Source: Pseudomonas tritici (GTDB taxonomy: Bacteria > Pseudomonadota > Gammaproteobacteria > Pseudomonadales > Pseudomonadaceae). Taken from it: a stretch of 64,000 bases of DNA. Made by a program: the position numbers and the translations under genes. Positions 27,715-36,684 of the stretch are shown in pieces. The notes beneath the pieces are model-generated. The model worked only from the letters and a program-made list of their open reading frames with translations. It had not been told where the DNA came from and ran no database searches. How positions within the stretch are numbered: position 1 is the stretch's first letter; the number at the start of each line of letters is the position of its first letter. Location of the stretch: positions 3,162,001 through 3,226,000 of the forward strand of contig NZ_CP077084.1 in assembly GCF_014268275.3 (NCBI RefSeq). The letters run 5' to 3'.

Positions 27715-27733
27715 ACACGTGCTCAACCGTAGC

Positions 27734-27754
27734 GCAGCCCTCGCGGAGGGCTGC
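27734..27754 (+). other. Perfect 9-bp hairpin in the SDR-SnoaL intercistronic gap
   Basis: GCAGCCCTC and GAGGGCTGC form a perfect stem with a GCG loop. There is no T run, so it is more likely an mRNA-processing or attenuation hairpin than a terminator. Confidence 0.5.
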
Positions 27755-27793
27755 CTTCGTCGCTTATGCGAAGCCTCAGCAGGAAACCCCATC

Positions 27794-28300
27794 ATGAACA
27801 TGGAACAACTGACCGCCCGACTGGACGCCCTGGAAAGTCGCGCCGCCATCGAGTCGCTGATAAACGCCTACGCCAATGCCTTCGACCGCATCGACGCCTC
27901 GCTCCTGAGCGGTATCTGGCACGAAGAATCAGCACTGGATCTACCGGGTTTTGGCCAAGCCGGAAACCGTGACGAAATCCTCGCGATGGCGCAAAACAGC
28001 TGGCGCCAGATGCCACATATGCATCACTGGATGGCCAACCCGCTGATCGATATTAAGGGTGACAGCGCGGTGGGTACGGTGGCTGCGGATTGCCTGTTTC
28101 ACGACATTGAAAAAGGCCCGGTGCAAGTCAGCGGGCTGTACCACGACAGGTTTGAACGTCGGGACGGAAGATGGGCGTTCTTGTCACGTCGTTTTGAACT
28201 GCACTTTCTTACACCTTTGAAGGACTGGGTACCCGTTGCTGGCGAAGAAAAGTATGCGCCGGTCGAGCACCAGAGCCTGGGCAAGCCCTCAGACAGTTGA
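27794..28300 (+). CDS. SnoaL-like (NTF2-fold) protein
   Basis: This is a 168-residue NTF2-like protein of the SnoaL_4 group common next to dehydrogenases in aromatic or polyketide metabolism. It starts with LTARLDALESRAAIESLINAYANAFDRID, the usual entry helix, and keeps the acidic/histidine pocket segments HEESALDLPGFG and MHHWMANP. It likely binds or isomerises a small hydrophobic substrate. It is 80 nt after the SDR gene in the same direction. ATG at 27794 or the second Met at 27800 are both possible. Confidence 0.8.
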   Translation: MNMEQLTARLDALESRAAIESLINAYANAFDRIDASLLSGIWHEESALDLPGFGQAGNRDEILAMAQNSWRQMPHMHHWMANPLIDIKGDSAVGTVAADCLFHDIEKGPVQVSGLYHDRFERRDGRWAFLSRRFELHFLTPLKDWVPVAGEEKYAPVEHQSLGKPSDS

Positions 28301-28360
28301 CCTGCGCGCATGAGTTTCAGTTGGGGGCAGCGAACGACAAGCACTGTCCGCCGACGTCGT

Positions 28361-29755
28361 TCAAGCTCCAGGGAATGACAGCGAAAAACAGATAACCCCG
28401 GGCTTTGGCTGTTCGACACGCACGTGACCTTCATGCAGTTGCATGATTGCCACGACGATGGCGAGGCCAAGGCCGTAGGAGTCAGAGTTCTGGTGGCGAG
28501 ACGCATCGCCGCGGTAAAAGCGGTCGAAGAGTTTGCCCACGGTTTCGTCACTCAGCACAGGCCCTTGGTTCTCCACTTCAATGCGGGCTCCGCCGGGGGT
28601 TTCCATCACCCGGATCTGAATCTCGGTGCCCTCGTAGGCATAGCGAACGGCGTTTGCCACCAGGTTGCTCAAGGCTCTGCGCAGCAGCAAAGGGTCAGCG
28701 AGCACGTTTCCATCGCCTGTTATCTGTACGGTCATTCGCCGCTCTTCAGCCAAGCCTTCAAAATAGTCGGCAATGCGCTGCGATTCGTCATGCAGCGATA
28801 GTTGCTGGCGCTCCACCAGTGCGTGCGCTTCATCGGCGCGCGCAAGGAACAGAATGCTTTCGACGATGCGCGAGATCCGTTCGAGCTCTTCAAGGTTCGA
28901 AGCGATCAGTGCCTGATAGTCATCCTCGCTGCGGCGCTGGCGAAGGGCGACCTGGCAATGCCCCATCAGCGACCCCACCGGCGTGCGGATTTCATGGGCA
29001 AGGTCAGCGGAAAATTGCGTCAATCGTTGATAACCCCGGGCAAGACGATCGAGCATCGCGTTATAGGCGTCACTCAGCTGTTGCAGTTCAACCGGCGTAT
29101 CGGAGCTGTCCATACGGCTGTGCAGACGCTCGGGTGTTATCGCTGCCGCATGCGCGGCCATCTTGCGTAACGGACGCAGCCCTCGACGCAGTACCAGGTA
29201 ACCCAGCAACGCGGTGGCCAGAAACGCAAGGGCAACGGCCAGGTAGATACGTTCGCGATACGCCGCGAGCATAGCCATTTCCTTGCCCATGAGGTGCGCG
29301 GCGGTCAGGCGCACTTCACGTCCCCCCGACGTCGTGACGACGGAGGCGGCGCGCAGCATTGTTCCCGAGTCGGTCACGCCGCTACGCAGGTCACTGACGC
29401 TCAGCTTTGTATCCTGGCCGATCACGGGCAGTTCAGGCAACGTGACGTTCAGTGGATTTACCTGGATTACCGGTTGCTGTCCGGGCTCTTCAATGATGAA
29501 GATGTCGTCTTCGCTGTCGAGCATGTTCTTGAAAATCTGCGGGCTGTCGCGCAGCTTTTCGATGGCGAGTTCGTAGTGCAGCAGCTTGCGAAAATGTTCC
29601 AGGCGGCCCATGACCGCATGATCGCTGTACACCAATACCGAGGCTTTCATCGTCTGATACAGATAAACGCCTGCACCGGCCACGGCCAGCATCGCTACCA
29701 TGGAAAACGCCACGGTCGATCGCAGGGTCAGAGAGGGTTGGCGTCGGGACCGCAT
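28361..29755 (-). CDS. Sensor histidine kinase, CusS/IrlS-type
   Basis: This is a 464-residue membrane sensor kinase. A first membrane helix lies at about residues 14-34, a periplasmic domain at 35-165, a second helix at about 167-188, then HAMP, the dimerisation box [16 protein letters not shown] with the phospho-accepting histidine, and an ATPase domain with N, G1 and G2 boxes ([23 protein letters not shown]). The architecture is that of the heavy-metal sensor kinase family (CusS). Its start overlaps the response regulator by 28 nt. The gene pair faces the 30639-32708 operon. Confidence 0.9.
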   Translation of the reverse strand: MRSRRQPSLTLRSTVAFSMVAMLAVAGAGVYLYQTMKASVLVYSDHAVMGRLEHFRKLLHYELAIEKLRDSPQIFKNMLDSEDDIFIIEEPGQQPVIQVNPLNVTLPELPVIGQDTKLSVSDLRSGVTDSGTMLRAASVVTTSGGREVRLTAAHLMGKEMAMLAAYRERIYLAVALAFLATALLGYLVLRRGLRPLRKMAAHAAAITPERLHSRMDSSDTPVELQQLSDAYNAMLDRLARGYQRLTQFSADLAHEIRTPVGSLMGHCQVALRQRRSEDDYQALIASNLEELERISRIVESILFLARADEAHALVERQQLSLHDESQRIADYFEGLAEERRMTVQITGDGNVLADPLLLRRALSNLVANAVRYAYEGTEIQIRVMETPGGARIEVENQGPVLSDETVGKLFDRFYRGDASRHQNSDSYGLGLAIVVAIMQLHEGHVRVEQPKPGVICFSLSFPGA

Positions 29756-30423
29756 GGCCTCACCTCGCAGACATAGCCGATACCGCGAATGGTATGGATC
29801 AGCTTGATAGGGTAGGGCTGATCGACCTTGCTGCGCAGGCGCTTGACCGCTACGTCCACCACGTTGGTATCGCTGTCAAAATTCATGTCCCAGACTTCCG
29901 AAGCGATCTGTGTCCTGGACAGCACATCGCCTGCCCGGCGCAGAAACAGATGCAGCAGGGCGAACTCCTTGTTGGTCAGCACGATCACCTGCTGCTGGCG
30001 TGTAACGCGGCGCCGGACCAGATCCAGCTCGAGGTCGGCGAGGTGGAAATGGTCGGCTTCGCGCACGACACCGCGACGCAAGATGGTGCGGATGCGTAAC
30101 AGCAGTTCAGTAAACGAAAAAGGTTTGACCAAGTAGTCATCGGCGCCCAGTTCCAGGCCGCGAATGCGGTCCTGCAACTGGTCGCGCGCGGTCAGGAACA
30201 GCACGGGGACGTCTTGTCTGGCGCGCAAAAGCTCGATGATCTGAAACCCGTCAATCCCGGGCAACATCACGTCCAGCACGATCAGATCGTAGGTCGTATG
30301 CAAGGCCATGTGCAGGCCGTCGGCGCCGTGCTGGGTCCAGTCGACGTTGTAACCGGACTCGCCGAGCCCCTTTTTGAGGTACTCACCTGTTTTGGTGTCA
30401 TCTTCGATCAGCAGGATATGCAT
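29728..30423 (-). CDS. OmpR/CusR-type response regulator
   Basis: This is a 231-residue response regulator. Receiver domain 1-115 with acidic pocket ED at 8-9, phospho-acceptor D51 in [10 protein letters not shown] and lysine in DDYLVKPF; winged-helix DNA-binding domain 128-225 ending [13 protein letters not shown] at 30423 is chosen since it gives the standard MHILLIEDD start. It overlaps the kinase gene. Between it and the divergent gene at 30639 lie CusR/CopR-like inverted repeats, so it probably controls both directions. In E. coli the related HprSR system sits beside msrPQ, a layout that resembles this one. Confidence 0.92.
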   Translation of the reverse strand: MHILLIEDDTKTGEYLKKGLGESGYNVDWTQHGADGLHMALHTTYDLIVLDVMLPGIDGFQIIELLRARQDVPVLFLTARDQLQDRIRGLELGADDYLVKPFSFTELLLRIRTILRRGVVREADHFHLADLELDLVRRRVTRQQQVIVLTNKEFALLHLFLRRAGDVLSRTQIASEVWDMNFDSDTNVVDVAVKRLRSKVDQPYPIKLIHTIRGIGYVCEVRPCGPDANPL

Positions 30424-30526
30424 CGTGAGGCGCGCTCGGGTCTCTTCATGACAGGATTCAGCCCGCGACATCGGTATCTCGGCTGTGCAGTGTAACGGGA
30501 TGAGCGGGCGCAGTCGGTTACATTTC

Positions 30527-30569
30527 TGTCATTCATGGGCAGGGCTGACGAATGACAAAAATGTCATTC
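30527..30569. promoter_or_regulatory. CusR/CopR-like response-regulator binding sites
   Basis: At 30550-30569 the arms GAATGACA and TGTCATTC form a perfect inverted repeat separated by AAAA. This fits the TGACA-N4-TGTCA form of copper-type (CopR/CusR) boxes. A further half-site TGTCATTC is at 30527-30534. They lie between the response regulator gene and the divergent periplasmic protein gene, 70 nt from the latter's start codon. Confidence 0.75.
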
Positions 30570-30638
30570 GGCGGTCATCGTGACGTCCCGGTCTGCGGTC
30601 GAGGATGGCGGCACATCACCCCATGAGGAATCGTCACC

Positions 30639-31250
30639 ATGCAACTAAAAAACGCCTTGTCTACCACATTCGGTTTGTTGATGCTCAGTGCTGCCGTCAT
30701 TGCTACCGCGGCTGACATGCCGGTGATCAAACCGCTGCGTGGCACGGTGGAAAGCGTCAGCAACAATACGCTGACATTCACTGTCCGCTCCGGCGCCCAG
30801 CAGACTATCGGACTGACTGACAAGACCGGTATCAACCGGGTATCGAAGGCCAATATCGAATCGATCAAATCCGACAGCTTCATTGGCTCGGCGGCCATCC
30901 CGCAGGCCAACGGAACATTGAAGGCGCTGGAGGTGACGGTTTTTGACGCCAGCCTGAAGGGCAGCGGCGAAGGTCATTATGGCTGGCAGAACGCGGATGG
31001 CAGCACAGGCACCATGACCAACGGTACCGTGGGGAAACTGTCCAAAGCTGACGGCCGCACATTGACCGTCAACTACAAGGGTGGCGAGAAACAAATCGTC
31101 GTACCGGACGATGTGCCAATTGCCTACGTCGAGCCAGGCAAAGCCGATGAACTGGTCAAAGGTACGAAAATTGTCGTGTTCCCCGCCGCAGATGGAACCA
31201 CCGCGCGCGGCATTGCAGTTGGCAAGGATGGCTTCCAGCCACCGATGTAA
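30639..31250 (+). CDS. Periplasmic protein of unknown function (DUF5666-like beta protein)
   Basis: This is a 203-residue exported protein with a signal peptide (MQLKNALSTTFGLLMLSAAVIATAA). The mature part is rich in short beta strands with repeated T-V-x-G-x-x-x-x-V patterns (PLRGTVESVSNNTLTFTVRSG and KADGRTLTVNYKGGEKQIVV), resembling DUF5666-type repeats. It is the first gene of an operon with a cytochrome b and a molybdopterin oxidoreductase, under the copper-type two-component system. It may be a periplasmic sensor or metal/ligand-binding partner; that is inference. Confidence 0.72.
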   Translation: MQLKNALSTTFGLLMLSAAVIATAADMPVIKPLRGTVESVSNNTLTFTVRSGAQQTIGLTDKTGINRVSKANIESIKSDSFIGSAAIPQANGTLKALEVTVFDASLKGSGEGHYGWQNADGSTGTMTNGTVGKLSKADGRTLTVNYKGGEKQIVVPDDVPIAYVEPGKADELVKGTKIVVFPAADGTTARGIAVGKDGFQPPM

Positions 31251-31321
31251 TCACCTGAAAAGGCAGGGGCGCTGCCGCTTGGCAACGCTCCGCTACATGG
31301 CTGGTTTCGAGGGGGAAACAC

Positions 31322-31945
31322 GTGAGACAGAAAAAGCTTCATCCCTGGCCGGTTCGCCTCACCCACTGGCTCAACGCCGCCTGCATGGTCTGCATGTTCA
31401 TGAGCGGTTGGGCCATTTACAACGCCTCGCCACTGTTCGGCTTCAGGTTTCCAGTGTCGGTAACCGTGGGCGGGTGGTTGGGTGGGGCGCTGGCCTGGCA
31501 CTTTGCATTCATGTGGCTGCTGCTGATCAACGGCGCAATCTATGTGCTGTATGGCGTCGTCAGTCGCCATTTCAAACGTGAGTTGCTGCCCATTGGGCTT
31601 GTCGCATTGAAGCGTGATTTTACGGACGCTTTGCGCTTCCGGCTCGTGCATGAAAAGGGTGTCTATAACGCTGTGCAGCGCCTGATGTACTGGATGGTGC
31701 TGGCAGCAGGCGCACTCGTCGTCATTTCGGGTGTGGCGATCTGGAAACCCATTCAACTTCAAGAGCTGGTCGCGCTACTGGGCGGCTATGACGTCGCTCG
31801 CTACGTACATTTTGCGGCGATGGCGGTAATTGCTGCATTCGTCGTGATTCATCTTGGGTTGGTAATGCTGGTACCCAAAACCCTGCTGCCAATGATTTCA
31901 GGTGGGGTGCGGTCGCTTGATATCAGGAGAAATGGCCATGACTGA
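31322..31945 (+). CDS. Cytochrome b561-type membrane subunit (thiosulfate-reductase cytochrome b-like)
   Basis: This is a 207-residue membrane protein with four or five helices and histidines in the pattern of b-type cytochromes (HPWPVRLTHWLNAACM near the N-terminus; VHFAAMAVIAAFVVIHLGLV near the C-terminus). It likely moves electrons from quinol to the molybdopterin enzyme encoded next. Translation begins at GTG 31322 with a purine-rich site (GAGGGGGAAA). Its 3' end overlaps the molybdopterin gene by 8 nt, showing coupling. Confidence 0.87.
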   Translation: MRQKKLHPWPVRLTHWLNAACMVCMFMSGWAIYNASPLFGFRFPVSVTVGGWLGGALAWHFAFMWLLLINGAIYVLYGVVSRHFKRELLPIGLVALKRDFTDALRFRLVHEKGVYNAVQRLMYWMVLAAGALVVISGVAIWKPIQLQELVALLGGYDVARYVHFAAMAVIAAFVVIHLGLVMLVPKTLLPMISGGVRSLDIRRNGHD

Positions 31946-32708
31946 ATCCAGAAAAGGAACTGTTCAGCGCGTCAGGCTTGAACCTGCGCAACAGCTTGAG
32001 TTGGAGAATATCCAGCGCCGGCATTTCCTTCGTGCCGGCTTGACCGTGGGTGCGATGTCGATGCTGACCGGCTGCAACCTGCAGGACGGCGATCAGGTTG
32101 ACAAGGTCCTTTGGGCCATGTCGCGCTGGAACGATAGGGTCCAGGCATGGCTGTTCAGCGGACAGAAACTGGCGCCGACCTTCACCCGCGCGCAGATCAC
32201 TACGCCATTTCCGTTCAACGCATTCTATGGCCAGGACGATATCCCTGAAGTGGACCTCGCCAGTTACTCGCTCGCCGTCTCCGGTCGGGTCAGGGACAAG
32301 GCTCCATGGACACTCGAAAGCTTGCGCAAACTGCCGCAACGTAGCGATATCACCCGTTTGATCTGTGTTGAAGGTTGGAGCGCCATAGGACAATGGGGAG
32401 GTGTACCGCTCAAAACCTTTCTGGAACACATCGGTGCCGATACCACAGCGAAATTCGTCGGTTTCAAATGTGCTGATCGCTATTACTCCAGTCTGGACAT
32501 GCCGACGGCCTTGCACCCACAGACACTGCTGGCGCTGGATTACGCTGATGTCGCGTTGCCGCCCGAGTACGGCTATCCGCTGCGGGTTCGAGTACCCACC
32601 AAATTGGGCTTCAAAAACCCCAAGCATGTTGTCGAGATTTTCGTGAGCAACGACAACCCGGGCGGGTATTGGGAAGACCAGGGATACAACTGGTTCAGCG
32701 GGATCTGA
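31938..32708 (+). CDS. Molybdopterin-dependent oxidoreductase (sulfite oxidase fold, MsrP-related), Tat lipoprotein
   Basis: This is a 256-residue periplasmic molybdopterin enzyme of the SUOX-fold group that contains MsrP (methionine sulfoxide reductase). The start carries a twin-arginine motif (RRHFLRAG, residues 27-34) and a lipobox LTGC with C46, so it is probably folded in the cytoplasm, exported by Tat and lipidated. The molybdenum-ligand cysteine is C143 in LICVEGWSAIGQW. ATG at 31938 is chosen because the AGGAGA site is 7 nt away. With the upstream cytochrome b it forms a two-subunit membrane reductase analogous to MsrPQ; the true substrate is not shown. Confidence 0.86.
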   Translation: MTESRKGTVQRVRLEPAQQLELENIQRRHFLRAGLTVGAMSMLTGCNLQDGDQVDKVLWAMSRWNDRVQAWLFSGQKLAPTFTRAQITTPFPFNAFYGQDDIPEVDLASYSLAVSGRVRDKAPWTLESLRKLPQRSDITRLICVEGWSAIGQWGGVPLKTFLEHIGADTTAKFVGFKCADRYYSSLDMPTALHPQTLLALDYADVALPPEYGYPLRVRVPTKLGFKNPKHVVEIFVSNDNPGGYWEDQGYNWFSGI

Positions 32709-32783
32709 TAGCGCAAAAACTGAACAGCCACGCCAGGAATGCTGGCGAGACTCATGACACCAGACCTGATATGAGGCGTCCCC

Positions 32784-33422
32784 ATGACCTATATATCTGC
32801 GGTACCGCCAGCTTCATCAGTGTTACCGACTTCAGAAAACAAGAAGCGGGCAACGACCCATAGTGCAGATTTCCAATCCCAATTGCAGGCTCAGTCCAGA
32901 TCACCTGTGCAGGAGCCGGATACAACCCGCGCTCATCTGTTATCGGAATCGACCACAAACCTGTCATGCCGGCCGGAGATGCGAGCGCTGCTTCAATTGT
33001 TGCCATGGCGAAGGAACGCCGACGGTTCTTTCAGCAGACCGGGCCGATCAGTGCCAGGTACGCGAGCCAGTGGCTTGGATATTGCGGACTTCAACTTCCC
33101 TGATCGAAACATTCTGGATAGCAGTGAGATTATCAAACACACCTGCGGAAATGAGGAGGGTAGACGGCCCTACTCAAAGTCCTTTGATGAGCGAATCGTG
33201 TGTACTTTCAATGGCGAGGAAAGCGAATTCTCTTCTGATGTGATCTGCAAAGAGGGATTGAATGCGTTCGCTACCGCAGTGGCTCTTTCCCCGATAACCC
33301 TCACCTGGTTACCGATTGAGATTGTTAGAGCACCGCTACGGTCGCCTGGCGTACGGATTTTTCGCCGTCGCAAGTCCTCTTCAGTCGAGAGCCACCTTCT
33401 CGACAAGTCAATTTCAGAGTAA
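32784..33422 (+). CDS. Hypothetical protein with a serine/threonine-rich N-terminus
   Basis: This 212-residue reading frame is not recognised. The first ~60 residues are rich in Ser, Thr, Ala and Gln, and lack hydrophobic stretches, a composition seen at the start of type III secretion substrates; the rest is soluble and mixed. A GAGG site lies 8 nt before the ATG. GC is low for the genome and neighbours on both sides differ, so it looks acquired. Other frames here are open too, so it may not be real. A type III effector is only one possibility and no secretion genes are in view. Confidence 0.45.
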   Translation: MTYISAVPPASSVLPTSENKKRATTHSADFQSQLQAQSRSPVQEPDTTRAHLLSESTTNLSCRPEMRALLQLLPWRRNADGSFSRPGRSVPGTRASGLDIADFNFPDRNILDSSEIIKHTCGNEEGRRPYSKSFDERIVCTFNGEESEFSSDVICKEGLNAFATAVALSPITLTWLPIEIVRAPLRSPGVRIFRRRKSSSVESHLLDKSISE

Positions 33423-33659
33423 GGGCGTTAAACGGGCGGATCTCGATAGCTCTTTCGCCGCGGGGCTAGTATTTCTATCGAGAAAGCAGCTACGCCAATG
33501 CGCGTCTTTATTTATTAGTGGTCTGTCGTTCGCTTACTGGCCGGGGTTTCTAGAGTGGCGAATGCGGTTTTATGAGGCTGAGTCCCAGTGACCCGATTGG
33601 ACGCCGTTCTGGCACGTGAGTTAGCTTTCGTATCCGTTTATATTTTGGGCTCCACAACC

Positions 33660-34052
33660 ATGACTGATCGTCAGATCATTGTTCCAGATGGCATGAGATT
33701 GCTCTGCGAGCATGCTGGTTATGCACCAGCTGTAAAGGTAGGAAAGACTCTTTACTGCGCTGGTCAGGTAGGCCGGACGCCGGAATTATCAGTTATCGAA
33801 GACCCAGAGCAGCAGTTTTTGGCAGCTTGGGACAATCTCCGGCTCGTCTTGGAAGCCGGCGGGTGCGAATTTGAAGATGTCGTCGAAATGACAACTTATC
33901 ACGTCGATATGCACCGCCACATGCCAATTTTTAGACGAGTGAAGGATAAAGTCTTTCCTCGGAGTACTTGTGCATGGACATGCATAGGTGTCGGTGAACT
34001 GGCTCGCCCCGGCCTTCTCGTGGAGATCAAATGTATCGCCGTAGAACGATAA
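33660..34052 (+). CDS. RidA-family protein (second copy)
   Basis: This is a 130-residue YjgF/RidA-family protein: KTLYCAGQVGRTPELSVIEDPEQQF near the start, AGGCEFEDVVEMTTYHVD, and LARPGLLVEIKCIAV at the end. ATG at 33660 gives the usual length. It is distinct from the copy at 18069 (about 35-40% alike by eye) and has a lower-GC composition. It stands alone, with 150-240 nt of non-coding DNA on each side. Confidence 0.85.
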   Translation: MTDRQIIVPDGMRLLCEHAGYAPAVKVGKTLYCAGQVGRTPELSVIEDPEQQFLAAWDNLRLVLEAGGCEFEDVVEMTTYHVDMHRHMPIFRRVKDKVFPRSTCAWTCIGVGELARPGLLVEIKCIAVER

Positions 34053-34206
34053 CTTTTCTGATAGGCACCTGAATATACAAATCCTGGATGGGTGTTTATC
34101 TATGCGGCAGCAGATGTGACACTTCACTCGCCCGTTGTGTCGGCAGGCACGCCATCCGCACGTTCCCACGCCTACTGGCGACGGGCAAGACAGGATTGTT
34201 TGAAGC

Positions 34207-35148
34207 TCAGTGTGATGACACGAAGGGCGACGGGGTTGTCGGTGCCGGCAACGCATAAGCCTGCTTCATCCGCGCCACCTCCGCTATTGGCGTGCGTCCG
34301 AAGAGGCGCTTGAAATCGCGGCTAAATTGCGAAGCACTTTCATAACCCACCAGAAATGCCGACTTGGCCGCTGTCAGGTCGTTACGCAGCATCAGTAATC
34401 GCGCTTGATGCAACCGCGTCGACTTGAGGTACTGCATAGGCGAGGAATCGGTCACCTTGCGAAAATGCAGATGAAAGTTAGGCACGCTCATCTGCGCTTC
34501 CTGGGCGAGGATTTCTACATCCAGATGCTCGTGGTAACAGCGGTGGATTTTGTGAATGGCGCGCGTCACCTTGCCGAACTGACCCTGCTGGGCGATAGCC
34601 GCGCGTAGGGTACCGCCTTGTTCGCCAGTGAGGATGCGGTAGTAGAGTTCGCGCAACATTGCTGGTCCGAGGATTTGCGCGTCGGCGCAGTCGCCCATGA
34701 CTTCCAGAAAACGCAGGGTCGACTGGCGCAGCGGTTCGTCCATGGGCGAGGCGTACATACCCATAGGCTGAGCCACGCGGATGTTCCATACCTCATCTAC
34801 CTGCTGAATCAGCTCGCCGGCCAGATTGAAATCCAGACGTATGTACACCGCCAGCATTGGCTCCGCCTCGCTAGCGTCGGTCTCCATTGTAAAAGGCACT
34901 GGCACTGACACCACCAGATAATGCTGGGCGTCATAGATGTAAACTTCATCACCCAGATAGCCGCGTTTCTGCCCCTGACAGAGGATGACAATGCCCGGTT
35001 CATATAAAACCGGCGTGCGCGTCAGCGGCCGGTTGGAACGCAGAAAACGCACATCATCCAGCGGACTCAGGTTGTAACCCTCCAGCGGTGCAAGCTGGTC
35101 CATCAACTGCACCATACGCGCAGTGCTCAGGTTCTTGGGTTTCGGCAT
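34207..35148 (-). CDS. AraC-family transcriptional regulator (AraC_N type)
   Basis: This is a 313-residue regulator with an AraC_N (PF06719-type) ligand domain (GIVILCQGQKRGYLGDEVYIYDAQHYLVVSVPVP is characteristic) and a C-terminal double HTH (VGYESASQFSRDFKRLFGRTP). The ATG at 35148 is chosen over a GTG at 35166. It lies 26 nt after the SDR gene on the same strand, an arrangement seen often: the regulator controls an SDR or aldo-keto reductase next to it. Confidence 0.9.
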   Translation of the reverse strand: MPKPKNLSTARMVQLMDQLAPLEGYNLSPLDDVRFLRSNRPLTRTPVLYEPGIVILCQGQKRGYLGDEVYIYDAQHYLVVSVPVPFTMETDASEAEPMLAVYIRLDFNLAGELIQQVDEVWNIRVAQPMGMYASPMDEPLRQSTLRFLEVMGDCADAQILGPAMLRELYYRILTGEQGGTLRAAIAQQGQFGKVTRAIHKIHRCYHEHLDVEILAQEAQMSVPNFHLHFRKVTDSSPMQYLKSTRLHQARLLMLRNDLTAAKSAFLVGYESASQFSRDFKRLFGRTPIAEVARMKQAYALPAPTTPSPFVSSH

Positions 35149-35174
35149 CGATTGCCCGTTCTCCACTGTTATGC

Positions 35175-36008
35175 TCAGCCATCCGTGGAACAGCTAAGCG
35201 CTTCCCATTGCTCAATACTCTCCGCCGTCCGGTGCAGCTTGTCACGCACCAGAGCCAGGGCGTCACTGCCCAGCAGCAGTTGAGCCGGCGGGTTAGGGCT
35301 GTTGATAATAGTCATCATGGCGCGTGCGGCTTTCTGCGGGTCGCCCAGTTGAAGGCCGCTTTTTTCCTCACGGGCTTTTCGCACCGGGTCGAAGGTCGCA
35401 TCGTAGTCACTGATGCTGCGCGGCGTACGCTGCATCGAACGACCTGCCCAGTCCGTTCGGAAAGACCCCGGCGCCACGGCCGTTACAAAAATATTGAAGG
35501 GTGCAAGTTCCTTGTTCAACGTATCAGAGATGCCCTCCAGGGCAAATTTGCTACCGCAGTAGTAAGCAATACCTGGCATGGTGATATAACCACCCATGGA
35601 CGTGATATTGAGGATATGCCCCGCCCGTCGCTGGCGGAAAAAGGGCACAAACGCCTTGGTCATCGCCACCGCGCCGAATACATTGACGTCGAACTGACGG
35701 CGCATTTCCTCCAACGACGACTCCTCGAAAACCCCTTCGTGGCCATAACCCGCGTTGTTAACCAGCACATCCACTGGGCCATACTGATCCTCAACAGCGA
35801 CGACGACGGCGTCGATGGCATTAAAGTGGGTAACGTCCAGCACCACGCCATGGGCTCTCTCAGGCAAGAGCGTTTGGAACGTTGCCAGAGAGGATTCGCT
35901 GCGAACAGTGCCGATCACTCGATGGCCCTGAGCGAGAGCTTCCTTAGCCAGGGCCTGGCCAAAGCCGCTACTAACGCCCGTGATAAAAATGGTTTTTTCT
36001 GCACGCAT
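35175..36008 (-). CDS. Short-chain dehydrogenase/reductase
   Basis: This is a 277-residue SDR of the group annotated as oxidoreductase with FALEGISDTL: TGVSSGFGQALAKEAL binds the cofactor, NNAGYG is the conserved strand, and YYCGSKFALEG holds the Y-x-x-x-K. ATG at 36008 has GGAG 9 nt upstream. It is the first gene of a pair with the AraC regulator and is the last intact gene of the accessory block before att-like site B. Confidence 0.9.
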   Translation of the reverse strand: MRAEKTIFITGVSSGFGQALAKEALAQGHRVIGTVRSESSLATFQTLLPERAHGVVLDVTHFNAIDAVVVAVEDQYGPVDVLVNNAGYGHEGVFEESSLEEMRRQFDVNVFGAVAMTKAFVPFFRQRRAGHILNITSMGGYITMPGIAYYCGSKFALEGISDTLNKELAPFNIFVTAVAPGSFRTDWAGRSMQRTPRSISDYDATFDPVRKAREEKSGLQLGDPQKAARAMMTIINSPNPPAQLLLGSDALALVRDKLHRTAESIEQWEALSCSTDG

Positions 36009-36496
36009 GGGGCGCACTCCTGAATATATAAGGTCAGGCTATGCTAGGGCGGAGAGTGGTTGGGAACTGTGCCTGATTCGATTTTAGTATTGCCTGATTC
36101 TATCGGAGTGCTCGGTGAGCAACTTGAAATCTGCTGGCAAAAAACGAGGCCAAAGGAAGAAAAACGACGGGCTTATTTACCTGCTCTAATGTCTGCTTCG
36201 TGTCGCAAGTCGTTTTTCGGTAACGCTGATGTGCATGCGGTCTGGCCGAAGGTGTCGCACCTGCGCTCCAAGGTTTTCGCATTGGCAGTAAAGGCTGCGC
36301 GCGCAGTTAATCGCCGAACAGATCGAACATCAGGTGCCTGAACCATTTATTGACGGGGCGCGGTTGTATTTGCTGGGCCAGAATAAATTGATGGCGATTT
36401 CGGTGAGGCAACGGGACTGGCGGGCTTGCAAATGAATGGATCTCCATGCCCATGAAAAGCCAGAAATGCTCAGCTAAACAGCCTGCCAGACGAAGC

Positions 36497-36526
36497 CTAA
36501 AGGCTCTCAGGGGCGCCAAAAAACAT
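36497..36526 (-). repeat. Copy B of the mexT 3' end (att-like site)
   Basis: Minus strand MFFGAPESL then TAG, 27 of 30 bases identical to the intact mexT end. The 40 nt beyond the stop are also similar to those beyond the mexT stop (shared AGAAATG, TCAGCTAA, CGAAGCCT blocks). This is the pattern left when an element inserts in a gene's 3' end and carries a replacement tail. Confidence 0.83.
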
Positions 36527-36552
36527 TTTGACTAGGCTCTGGGACAATGTTT

Positions 36553-36648
36553 TCAGGTCGATAACACTTTTGTTTGCCCCCACTTTTGCCCCCATTCATA
36601 CCGAGTGTGCGAGTGATCGCAAATGGCGATCTCCGACGGACTTCGCTA
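36553..36648 (-). pseudogene. C-terminal remnant of a tyrosine integrase, copy B
   Basis: Last codons DHSHTRYEWGQKWGQTKVLST then TGA at 36553-36555. Ten codons upstream of this segment an in-frame TAG (36646-36648) breaks the frame. The block repeats site A with an exact 15576-nt offset and no gaps over about 120 bp, in the same orientation. Confidence 0.68.
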
Positions 36649-36684
36649 TTCCCGGCCAGTTAAGCCGTTGGGCCAGGTCGCTGA

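Larger units (their letters stand above)
36009..36684. other. Non-coding stretch with att-like site B
   Basis: No intact gene. From 36293 to 36434 (plus) an open fragment ends RLYLLGQNKLMAISVRQRDWRACK and a stop; it looks like the 3' end of a gene I cannot name. From 36455 the sequence is about 80% identical to the DNA just past the mexT stop at 49290-49320, then come the mexT-tail copy and an integrase remnant. Confidence 0.6.

Noticed and set aside
34092..34313. 73-codon plus-strand frame
   Set aside because: Overlaps the AraC gene on the other strand and has no site or recognisable content.
36293..36434. 47-codon plus-strand fragment ending RDWRACK
   Set aside because: It reads like the end of a gene, but a stop precedes it, no start is present and I cannot name it; noted only in the intergenic entry.
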